NCBI GenBank assembly: GCA_964347035.1
Contig: CAYFXE010000075.1
Coordinates: 1-5,243, forward strand
DNA length: 5,243 bases
Source: CAYFXE01 sp964347035
GTDB taxonomy: Bacteria; Acidobacteriota; Aminicenantia; Aminicenantales; Aminicenantaceae
Direction of reading: 5' to 3'
Each line of letters opens with the position of its first letter. The first letter of the stretch is position 1. Under the pieces are notes generated by a model. The model had not been told where the DNA came from. It made no database searches and was given only the letters and a program-made list of their open reading frames with translations. Of the stretch, positions 1 to 5,243 are shown piece after piece. The position numbers and the translations under genes are program-made.

Positions 1-1170
1 GGTGCATCCCATAGGCAATAACGGGCCGACATTGTCTTTAATTAACTGAGGAGTTCCTCGAGGCTTCCCTTCTTTGACTTGAATGAACCATACTCCCTGA
101 GATCCGGTGCGTTCGCTTCCGAACAGGAGCCCCTGACCATCGGGTGTCCACTCCAGAACATAGTCAAGAGCCGGATGCTTGATCAAAGGAATTTCGCTGC
201 TCCCATCAGCCGAGAGCAGGTAGATATCCCGGTTTTTGGTACTTTCATCAGAACGAAAATCATAAGCTATCCAGCTTCCATCTGGCGAAAAATTAAATCC
301 CCATGGGGGACTTGTACCGCCAAGCTTTGTTCCGAAGGTTTTTATGATTCGAACAGAGCCATCCTTTAACGTGATTAAGCCTATTTGAACATCATCATTA
401 TCTGGATAGTAAAATCCAGCTAGGATGGACTTTCCATCAGGGGACCAATCGAAAGCCTGGACGTATGATACTTCCTTATCTCGATGGAGAATCTTGGGCT
501 CTGGGTCGTCAATCCCGACAGTCTGAAGTTCAAAGAATTCTTCCTTGTTGAACCATTGGTAAACGACATATTTGCTGTCAGGGGCCCATTCAGAAAAGAG
601 GGCAAATTCTTCAGACTTGAGCCAGGATCCTTTGTTGGTGAGACGGCGGTTTTTCCCTGTGCTGAGATCTCTGATGGCCAGGTCGCCTGTATTCCAATCT
701 GTGAAACAAAGGTACTTCCCGTCGGATGAGACAGAGCCCAGAATATCGGTTCCACGACCCGACCAGACTTGGCGAATCTTTAGTTCTCTATCTCCTTTTT
801 CGATTAAGGTCTTGGCACTGAAGAGGACTGTGAGTTTTTCTTTGGCGACCTTGACGGCTTCTTTCTGTTCAGGATAGTTCTCGACGACCTTTTGGTAGGC
901 GTTCTGGGCTTTTTTTAGGCCTAATTTTTCGTAACAAAGGCCTAGATGGAGCTGAGCTTGAGCAGCGATTTCTCGATTGTCGGGGAACTGGGCGAGAATC
1001 TTCTCGTAAAGATCGATGGCTTTCTGGAGGTCTCCTTTGGCTTCCTCAAGGTACAAGGCTTTCTCGAAGAGTTCTCCGGCTGTTTGTTGGGAAGAGAGAT
1101 TGTTGAACAGGAGAAAAAATGCGATGGTCAAGCTAAGAAAAATAAAAATGTGTCTTTTCATTTTTTTCAT
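1..1170 (-). CDS. Exported TPR and PD40 (TolB-like) beta-propeller protein, C-terminus beyond the window
   Basis: The frame is open for 390 codons from the ATG at 1170 to the left edge, so the C-terminus is missing. Residues 1-28 look like a Sec signal peptide: a basic start (MKKMKR), a hydrophobic core at about 8-22, then NNLSSQQ as a possible cleavage region. Residues 31-115 are TPR-like helices (KAIDLYEKILAQFPD, then LHLGLCYEKLG and AYQKVVENYP). From about 148 there are PD40/WD40-like blades marked by SSDGKYLCF, APDSKYVVY, SPDGKSILAG, SPDGSWIAY and TPDGQGLLF, giving five visible blades. Proteins of this fold usually act outside the cytoplasm in protein binding or as propellers attached to other domains. 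No catalytic motif is visible, so the function is unknown. The start is supported by GGAGG six bases upstream; a second ATG three codons in is less well spaced. It lies downstream of the two-component genes with a promoter-like gap between. The domain call is firm; a missing C-terminal enzyme domain is possible. Confidence 0.9.
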   Translation of the reverse strand, partial: MKKMKRHIFIFLSLTIAFFLLFNNLSSQQTAGELFEKALYLEEAKGDLQKAIDLYEKILAQFPDNREIAAQAQLHLGLCYEKLGLKKAQNAYQKVVENYPEQKEAVKVAKEKLTVLFSAKTLIEKGDRELKIRQVWSGRGTDILGSVSSDGKYLCFTDWNTGDLAIRDLSTGKNRRLTNKGSWLKSEEFALFSEWAPDSKYVVYQWFNKEEFFELQTVGIDDPEPKILHRDKEVSYVQAFDWSPDGKSILAGFYYPDNDDVQIGLITLKDGSVRIIKTFGTKLGGTSPPWGFNFSPDGSWIAYDFRSDESTKNRDIYLLSADGSSEIPLIKHPALDYVLEWTPDGQGLLFGSERTGSQGVWFIQVKEGKPRGTPQLIKDNVGPLLPMGCT

Positions 1171-1176
1171 GTCGTT

Positions 1177-1181
1177 CCTCC
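1177..1181 (-). promoter_or_regulatory. Ribosome binding site of the TPR/PD40 gene
   Basis: The minus strand reads GGAGG, followed by AACGAC and the ATG at 1170. This is a strong Shine-Dalgarno match at six bases. It favours the first ATG over the in-frame ATG at 1161. The site directly abuts one arm of an inverted repeat (1181-1189). Confidence 0.75.
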
Positions 1182-1223
1182 ATCTCATCTCGTTGTCGTT
1201 AATATAAGATTTTTGATGAGATG
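1181..1223. repeat. 9-bp perfect inverted repeat around the -10 of the TPR/PD40 promoter
   Basis: CATCTCATC at 1181-1189 and GATGAGATG at 1215-1223 are exact reverse complements, separated by 25 bases. One arm lies in the promoter spacer and the other abuts the Shine-Dalgarno sequence. It could be an operator or, if transcription starts further upstream, an mRNA hairpin beside the ribosome binding site. The GATGA-rich composition of the region means chance is also possible. Confidence 0.4.
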
Positions 1224-1229
1224 AGTTAA
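1199..1229 (-). promoter_or_regulatory. Candidate sigma70-type promoter for the TPR/PD40 gene
   Basis: On the minus strand, TTAACT (1229-1224, 4 of 6 to TTGACA) is followed after 17 bases by TATATT (1206-1201, 5 of 6 to TATAAT). Transcription would start near 1193-1195, giving a leader of about 25 bases that contains the ribosome binding site. The -35 hexamer overlaps the motif shared with the region upstream of the kinase. This is a consensus match by eye only; the sigma factor of this organism is unknown. Confidence 0.45.
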
Positions 1230-1254
1230 GGAAGTATGAAGAGATGATGGAAGT
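1225..1254. promoter_or_regulatory. Candidate regulator-binding region upstream of the TPR/PD40 gene
   Basis: GTTAAGGAAGTATG at 1225-1238 matches 4190-4203, upstream of the kinase, at 13 of 14 positions. A second GGAAGT lies at 1249-1254, 19 bases from the first at 1230-1235, and GAGATGA is also repeated (1218 and 1241). Two similar half-sites about two helical turns apart would suit an OmpR/PhoB-type regulator, which typically binds tandem repeats. Assignment to the neighbouring regulator is an inference. Confidence 0.35.
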
Positions 1255-1295
1255 TCAGCACAAAAGTGGACGTCTTTTTCAGTCAAAAATCGCCC

Positions 1296-1982
1296 CTAAT
1301 CGACAAATTTATACCCCACACTCCTGATGCTGATGATGTGCTTTGGGTTAGCTGGGTCGTCTTCGATCTTTTTTCTGATGTTGGCGATGTGGCTGTCTAT
1401 GGTCCTGAAGGAGACATAGGTGTTGTCCTCTCCCCAGATTTTATCCAGGAAATCGTCTCTGGAGAGTGCCTCCCCTTTCTTCTGGATGAGCAGTTTGAGC
1501 ATGTGAAATTCCAGAGGAGTGAGTTCAAGTTTTTTGCCTTTCTTATTAGCTTCGTATTTTTTGAAGTCGAGCTCGATCTGGCCGAAGCTGTAAGCGGCGA
1601 TATCTTTTGTCCGTTCTTCTGTCCTACGGAGGAGGGCTTTCACCCGGGCCAGGACCTCACGGAGGCTGAAAGGTTTGGTCACATAATCATCCGCTCCCAA
1701 CTCTAAGCCCAGCACTTTATCGATTTCCTTATCTTTGACGGTCAACATGAGGAGAGGAGTCGTGTTGCCGGACATTCTTAATCTCTTGCAGACTTCGTAT
1801 CCGTCCAGGATAGGGAGCATGATATCGAGGATGATGAGGTCTGGTTTTTTCTGCTTGGCCAGGGCTAAGCCTTTCTCCCCGTTGTCGGCCTCGATAACGG
1901 TGTAGCCCTCGGATTCCAGCTCATCCTTAAGGCTAAGGAGAATCCCGGGTTCATCTTCGACGATGAGAATTTTTTTGGACAT
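1296..1982 (-). CDS. OmpR/PhoB-family response regulator
   Basis: This 228-residue DNA-binding response regulator is full length for its family. The receiver domain (about 3-117) has the acidic pair E9-D10, the phospho-accepting D53 in LIILDIMLP, T81 and the conserved K103 in YVTKPF, so all residues needed for phosphorylation are present. The C-terminal winged-helix domain (about 130-228) shows the typical LELTPLEFHMLKLL, RTIDSHIANIRKKI and IRSVGYKFVD signatures. It should receive phosphate from the kinase encoded just upstream and control transcription by binding direct repeats in promoters. The ATG lies three bases after the kinase stop, with AAGGAG eight bases upstream inside the kinase gene, indicating one mRNA and coupled translation. 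Which OmpR-like subgroup it belongs to cannot be told, so no gene symbol is given. Its targets are unknown; candidate sites are upstream of the kinase and of the TPR/PD40 gene. Confidence 0.97.
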   Translation of the reverse strand: MSKKILIVEDEPGILLSLKDELESEGYTVIEADNGEKGLALAKQKKPDLIILDIMLPILDGYEVCKRLRMSGNTTPLLMLTVKDKEIDKVLGLELGADDYVTKPFSLREVLARVKALLRRTEERTKDIAAYSFGQIELDFKKYEANKKGKKLELTPLEFHMLKLLIQKKGEALSRDDFLDKIWGEDNTYVSFRTIDSHIANIRKKIEDDPANPKHIISIRSVGYKFVD

Positions 1983-1985
1983 GCC

Positions 1986-4127
1986 TTACTCTCCTTTTCC
2001 TTTTATCGGGAAGATCAAGGTAAAAGTACTTCCTTGGCCTATCTTGCTTTTTACATGGACTGTTCCTCCATGAGCCTCGATGGTGTGTTTAACCAAGGTC
2101 AGTCCTAAACCCGTTCCTTTGACCGATTGCTTGAGGGCATTCCGGGCTTGATAAAACTTGTCGAAGACTTTATCGATTTCGTCTGAGGGGATTCCGATGC
2201 CTTCATCGATAATATCAATCATCACCTTTTTTTCATCCTTCGTGACTTCGACCCGAATGCATTTTCCTTCTGGGGAGAACTTAACTGCATTATCCAGAAG
2301 GTTGTTGAAGGCCTGGGATACAGCAATTTTGTCTAAGGTCAATGAGGGAATATCTTTTTCAATTTGCACTGTTATCTTTATGCCTTCTTTGATGACATCC
2401 TTCTGGAATGCCTCTATCTGTTGGCTGACGAGTTGGGCTATGTTTGTTTCCACGAGTTCATACTCTTTCTTTCCTTCTTCGATCTTGGAGAAATCTAAGA
2501 TATTATTGACCAGCCTGGTCAACTTCTCTGCGTCTTGGGAGATGACAGAAAAATACTGGTCCATCTTTGTGGCTTCATTCACTTTTCCCGATTGAAGCCG
2601 CTCGACGAGTGCTTTTATCGATGTCAATGGAGTTTTGAATTCATGGGAGACAGAGGAAACAAAGTCTGATTTTATCTTCAAAACTTCCATCTCATGGGCA
2701 ACGGTCCTCATGATCAAGGCCGTGCCGAAGATGAGGACGATGATCAGGGTGAGGATCGTCCAGAAGTAGAAGCTTTTCCTGATATCTGCGATTCCTAAGC
2801 TTGCTGTTTTTTCGCGAAAAAATTCAATTTTCCATGGGGGAAAATTATTCTCGAAAAACTCCGTCACTGTCAATAGCTCAGGAGATGGGTTTTCTTCGCC
2901 GAGGATAATTCTGCCCGAGAGATCAGAAATCGTTACGCTCGAATTCTCAGTTAACTGGGTATCTTCGATGAGATTTTTCAGGACGTCATTCTTTAAATGA
3001 TCTTCTTTGATTTTTACACCTAAGAATCCTAAGGAGCTTTTCCTATCCTGATCCGTAACCGGAACAGCTAAAGTCAGGAAGTCTTTTTGACCTATCGATT
3101 TTGAGTGTTGATATGGGGCGAACTCGTGAGGTTTTGGAGGAGGGATTCTTCTTTGTAGCTCTGGGATGATCTCTTTTTTCAGTTCGTTAATGACCTGCCA
3201 CTGCCGGAGTCTTTCCTGATAAATTTCCTCAAGTCGGATTAATTCTCTTTTATCATCCTCGAATGATTGATTCCCTTCGGCTTTCGAAATGGCTTCTCTT
3301 GCTGCTTCATTGACCATTGACGAGTAGGTTTTGAATTGGTTCTCGTTTAGATACCAAGTCTGTTGGAGGATATCCCTGAATAATTCCAAAGAGCTTTTTA
3401 AAGAATTGCTTTTTTCTCCTAGACTTTGATAGTCATTCAGAATCTCAACTCTGGCTATCAAACACAGGGGGAGGCCGTAGGAGGATTGGCTTTCTGGGTA
3501 TTTATCGCAGATTAGGGAGTAGTTCTTAATCGCTTGATTATAATCCCCGAGTTTTGTATAGCAGCGAGCGATATTATTGCGCATCTGTGCCTTGAAGTTA
3601 TTGGCTTTAGACTGGAGGATAAGTCCTTCGTAGGCGCGGATGGCACTTCTGAAGTTTTTTGTCTTGAATTCGTATTCTTCTGCTTTTTTCAGGTTGCTTT
3701 TTACCGCTTCTGTTTGTGAGATGAGGGGGAGCCTGCCTTTTATATCTGCTGCTGTTTGAAAGAGAGGGAATCGCGGGTTTTCATTTTCATAAACAAGAAA
3801 AACATGTTCTATGAGTGGGTGATTATCGAATCGGTTACTGAGCAAATTCCTTATAGCCGAGATATCCTTCTTAAGGAAGGCCTCATCCTGAACCAGATTT
3901 ATGAGGGCTGGTTCGATATCTTTGAACCGGGTATCGACCTGTCCCTTTATGAAATCAGCAGCCCGCCTGTGTTCGTTTTCAATCTGCTCGGCCTGCCTGA
4001 ATTTCTCGTTTCTTATGGAGCGGATACCAAAGATGCTGAGAGTTACAGATGGAATGAAGATGGTAAGAAAGAAGATAGTGATCAGCTTTTTTTGTCTGCG
4101 GAGGGCAATTTTTAGGTTGTCAAGCAT
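1986..4127 (-). CDS. Membrane sensor histidine kinase with an extracytoplasmic TPR-like region
   Basis: This 713-residue protein autophosphorylates and passes phosphate to the regulator encoded next to it. TM1 is at about 15-34 and TM2 at about 453-474, leaving some 415 residues outside the cytoplasm. That part has a helical stretch and possible Cache/PAS-like strands (IEHVFLVYENENPRFPLF, 106-123), TPR-like helices (146-213, e.g. ARCYTKLGDYNQAIKNYSLI), a charged coiled-coil-like stretch (about 290-327), then further Cache-like strands (FLTLAVPVTD, LGFLGVKI, VTISDLSGRIILG; about 350-410). There is no evident HAMP domain, since TM2 runs within about 20 residues into the HisKA H box SSVSHEFKTP with phospho-acceptor H495. 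The HATPase domain has N box FNNLLDNAVKFSP (607-619), DEGIGIP (641-647) and GTGLGL (671-676), so the kinase looks intact. An in-frame TAA lies 36 bases upstream of the ATG and no earlier ATG intervenes, but there is no clear Shine-Dalgarno sequence. The stimulus is unknown. Confidence 0.95.
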   Translation of the reverse strand: MLDNLKIALRRQKKLITIFFLTIFIPSVTLSIFGIRSIRNEKFRQAEQIENEHRRAADFIKGQVDTRFKDIEPALINLVQDEAFLKKDISAIRNLLSNRFDNHPLIEHVFLVYENENPRFPLFQTAADIKGRLPLISQTEAVKSNLKKAEEYEFKTKNFRSAIRAYEGLILQSKANNFKAQMRNNIARCYTKLGDYNQAIKNYSLICDKYPESQSSYGLPLCLIARVEILNDYQSLGEKSNSLKSSLELFRDILQQTWYLNENQFKTYSSMVNEAAREAISKAEGNQSFEDDKRELIRLEEIYQERLRQWQVINELKKEIIPELQRRIPPPKPHEFAPYQHSKSIGQKDFLTLAVPVTDQDRKSSLGFLGVKIKEDHLKNDVLKNLIEDTQLTENSSVTISDLSGRIILGEENPSPELLTVTEFFENNFPPWKIEFFREKTASLGIADIRKSFYFWTILTLIIVLIFGTALIMRTVAHEMEVLKIKSDFVSSVSHEFKTPLTSIKALVERLQSGKVNEATKMDQYFSVISQDAEKLTRLVNNILDFSKIEEGKKEYELVETNIAQLVSQQIEAFQKDVIKEGIKITVQIEKDIPSLTLDKIAVSQAFNNLLDNAVKFSPEGKCIRVEVTKDEKKVMIDIIDEGIGIPSDEIDKVFDKFYQARNALKQSVKGTGLGLTLVKHTIEAHGGTVHVKSKIGQGSTFTLIFPIKGKGE
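1991..1996 (-). promoter_or_regulatory. Ribosome binding site of the response regulator, inside the kinase gene
   Basis: The minus strand reads AAGGAG, then eight bases to the ATG at 1982. The site lies in the last codons of the kinase gene, whose TAA at 1988-1986 is three bases before the regulator start. The arrangement points to translational coupling of kinase and regulator. Confidence 0.7.
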
Positions 4128-4160
4128 TTTAGCTTTCAGGGAGGCTGCCGTATCCCAACC

Positions 4161-4216
4161 TTAATATATGTTAATGTCCTTGCTTAAACGTTAAGGAAGT
4201 GTGGAGATTCTGTCAA
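4161..4216 (-). promoter_or_regulatory. Candidate promoter and regulator site upstream of the histidine kinase
   Basis: The minus strand has a perfect TTGACA (4216-4211), but the hexamer 17 bases on is a poor -10 (TAACGT, 3 of 6). Further on is ACTTCCTTAAC (4200-4190), identical to a site upstream of the TPR/PD40 gene, then TATATTAA (4168-4161), also present there. The shared elements are 18 bases apart upstream of the TPR/PD40 gene and 21 here. Either TTGACA or the shared pair could be the working promoter. The leader to the ATG at 4127 has no strong ribosome binding site. Confidence 0.35.
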
Positions 4217-4234
4217 GATATTGTGGAAGGAAAA

Positions 4235-4244
4235 NNNNNNNNNN
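4235..4244. other. Assembly gap (10 N)
   Basis: Ten consecutive N separate the two-component locus from the fragments on the right. A round-number run is normally a scaffolding placeholder, so the true distance and the adjacency of the two sides are uncertain. It falls about 110 bases upstream of the kinase start, so distal promoter elements of that operon may be missing. Confidence 0.97.
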
Positions 4245-4282
4245 AAAAAAGTAGGATAGGATGGAAGAAACTGTACTCTTGC

Positions 4283-4792
4283 TTATTTCTTCAGGAAGTT
4301 TCGGCGGCTGTTAGAGACATCGATGATGTTTTCCATAATCTTCCCGTTACGCAAGAAACGGACTGGAATTTTATCCAGTCCAGTTAGATGTTTATGCGCA
4401 TTGGCCAGACATTGGCTGTGACAGGTCTCCTGCTCACCTATCTGGACGATGAGGTCACCGCCCAGAAGAATTTCGGTGTCGAAGATTTTGGCCGGGATCA
4501 TGCCTCCTTTAAGTCCAGCCATGTCTGCGGGGCTGTTTTTAGCCACATGCTGGATCAAAAAACCACCTTCCAGATTCAGGTTCAGCAGTTGAGATAACGT
4601 CTCTTTGTCCAGAAAGATCCCTTCAAAGCCGATCCAGGTCCGGTCTTCCAGCGCCAGAAGCTGCTTAGCCGTGTTGATGCTGACGACAAAACCCAAACCC
4701 TGAGAGCCTCCGGAGACGGTCAGGATTCTGGAGGCGATCCCCACCACCTCTCCCCTTGAGTTTGTGAATATAAGACTCGCCCAATGCCACAT
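4283..4792 (-). CDS. C-terminal part of a trypsin-like/PDZ (HtrA-type) serine protease, catalytic half missing
   Basis: The 169-residue frame opens at an ATG at 4792, but recognisable protease sequence begins only near residue 11 (NSRGEVVGIAS, about 4762). In intact S1C proteases this stretch lies just after the catalytic GNSGG motif. It continues with GLGFVVSINTAKQLL, the last strands and helix of the protease fold. A PDZ domain follows at about 53-158 (GGFLIQHVAKNSPADMAGLKGG, then LLGGDLIVQIGEQ and KIPVRFLRNGK). The His, Asp and Ser of the triad are absent, so this piece cannot be an active protease. Intact relatives are exported quality-control or processing proteases. The first ten residues overlap, in another frame, a TPR fragment, so the ATG is probably an accident of the junction. 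The gene ends with a normal TAA. It is a truncated remnant or half of an assembly chimera. Confidence 0.75.
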   Translation of the reverse strand: MWHWASLIFTNSRGEVVGIASRILTVSGGSQGLGFVVSINTAKQLLALEDRTWIGFEGIFLDKETLSQLLNLNLEGGFLIQHVAKNSPADMAGLKGGMIPAKIFDTEILLGGDLIVQIGEQETCHSQCLANAHKHLTGLDKIPVRFLRNGKIMENIIDVSNSRRNFLKK

Positions 4793-4898
4793 GTCCAGAT
4801 ACGGATTTAGGATAGAGGGAGACGAAATATTTATAGATTTCTACGGCTTTTTGTGATTCGTTGTTTCGCAAATAACGCCGCCCTGTCGTAAAGGCAGA
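4759..4898 (-). pseudogene. TPR-repeat gene fragment, broken at both ends
   Basis: The minus-strand frame after the TGA at 4901-4899 encodes a clear TPR-like helix pair: RRYLRNNESQKAVEIYKYF, then VSLYPKSVSGHVALGESYIHK. The YPKS and LGESY pattern is typical of C-terminal TPR units in exported proteins, including some attached to hydrolase domains. Similarity stops at about 4761, where the frame continues as low-complexity RGRGGG-type residues that are the protease gene read out of frame. There is no credible start; TTG at 4871 would cut into the first helix. It lies one frame away from the adjoining protease piece, so the two do not form a readable fusion. Confidence 0.5.
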
Positions 4899-5197
4899 TC
4901 AAAACTTACGACGAATCAATACCGGTCACATTTATTTTCCAGGAGGACGGTGACATTCATGTTAAGATCAAAGATCAAATGGAGACTCTTCTCAACCGGG
5001 CAAGGTTTACCGATGATATATTATACGGTTCCTGCTATGGATCATTTCCTTCAGGTGATGCAAAACGGATGCCGCATAATATTAATCTGAAAATGAAGAA
5101 GAAAGAGGAAAAATTTTACGGTTATATTTCAACAAGTTTCACTACCGACAGGTCCTACGGCAATTTTTCATCGTATATTTATTTGAAGAAAAAGTGA
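4892..5197 (+). pseudogene. C-terminal fragment of an unidentified beta-rich protein, 5' end missing
   Basis: The frame is open from after the TAA at 4889-4891 to the TGA at 5195-5197, about 101 codons. From about 4901 it reads like the end of a folded domain: alternating strands such as PVTFIFQEDGDIHVKI, ILYGSCYGSFPS, FYGYISTSF and SSYIYLKKK. It resembles, from memory only, the C-terminal beta domain of some serine-hydrolase (beta-lactamase-like) proteins of Acidobacteriota-type genomes; the family cannot be confirmed. The first ATG (4979) would remove the first strands, and no good start lies upstream, so this is more likely the tail of a longer gene than a complete small gene. It runs opposite to every other gene here and meets the TPR fragment at about 4890-4900. 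Confidence 0.45.
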
Positions 5198-5243
5198 TCC
5201 TGTAAAAAAACACCACTCATCCCACCAATGATTTTCCATTTTC

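Noticed and set aside
484..1224. Several open frames of 63-111 codons in the left 1.2 kb, on both strands
   Set aside because: They are shadows of the continuous 390-codon minus-strand TPR/PD40 gene, which runs off the left edge and explains the whole stretch.
1262..1278. AAAAG and CTTTT arms around TGGACGT after the response regulator, resembling a small terminator hairpin
   Set aside because: The stem is only five pairs, mostly A-T, with one G-C pair, and no proper U-run follows on the minus strand. It is too weak to call.
1266..1706. 146-codon plus-strand open frame opposite the response regulator
   Set aside because: It is the complement of a clearly conserved receiver and winged-helix gene and shows no domain of its own. 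The same holds for the plus-strand frames inside the kinase gene (2158-2595, 3756-4115).
4245..4282. Possible terminator after the protease remnant, with a T-run on the minus strand next to the gap
   Set aside because: The T-run is visible, but no GC-rich hairpin precedes it, and the sequence is cut off by the N run.
4941..4961. AGGAGG followed by GTG or ATG on the plus strand, looking like a ribosome binding site
   Set aside because: The spacing is 3 bases to the GTG and 12 to the ATG, both poor. The frame it would open stops after about 50 codons with no domain, and the bases encode Gln-Glu-Asp in the better-supported frame.
5198..5243. Possible terminator after the plus-strand fragment
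   Set aside because: There is an A-run, but no inverted repeat and no T-run on the plus strand. The stretch shows nothing identifiable.

Overview
The window is bacterial, and its gene style suggests an uncultured lineage. A secreted TPR plus PD40/TolB-like protein, a histidine kinase with an extracytoplasmic TPR region, and fragments of an HtrA-type protease and of a hydrolase-like tail together resemble Acidobacteriota-related genomes, particularly Candidatus Aminicenantes. That placement is recalled from family resemblance and was not tested. A run of ten N at 4235-4244 marks a scaffold gap, as expected of a metagenome-assembled or draft genome, so adjacency across it is provisional.

Left of the gap, everything coding lies on the minus strand and reads right to left. 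It begins with a 713-residue membrane sensor histidine kinase (4127 to 1986). Three bases after its stop comes a 228-residue OmpR/PhoB-type response regulator (1982 to 1296), whose ribosome binding site lies in the end of the kinase gene. After a 125-base intergenic region comes an exported protein with N-terminal TPR-like helices and a TolB/PD40 beta-propeller (1170 to 1). It has 390 codons in the window and continues past the left edge. The kinase and regulator form a translationally coupled two-component system. The beta-propeller gene has its own promoter-like region. The DNA upstream of the kinase and upstream of the beta-propeller gene shares a 13-of-14 match (GTTAAGGAAGT core on the plus strand) and a TTAATATA element, so the exported protein may belong to the same regulon.

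Right of the gap (4245-5243) are three gene pieces that do not fit together. The minus strand carries the C-terminal part of a trypsin-like/PDZ (HtrA-type) protease lacking its catalytic half. It is joined out of frame, near 4758-4770, to a short TPR fragment on the same strand. Starting near 4890-4900, the plus strand carries a tail of about 100 codons of an unidentified, possibly hydrolase-associated, beta-rich domain. This segment is either a genuinely rearranged or decayed locus or an assembly chimera.

No RNA genes, CRISPR arrays, insertion sequences or convincing terminators were seen.
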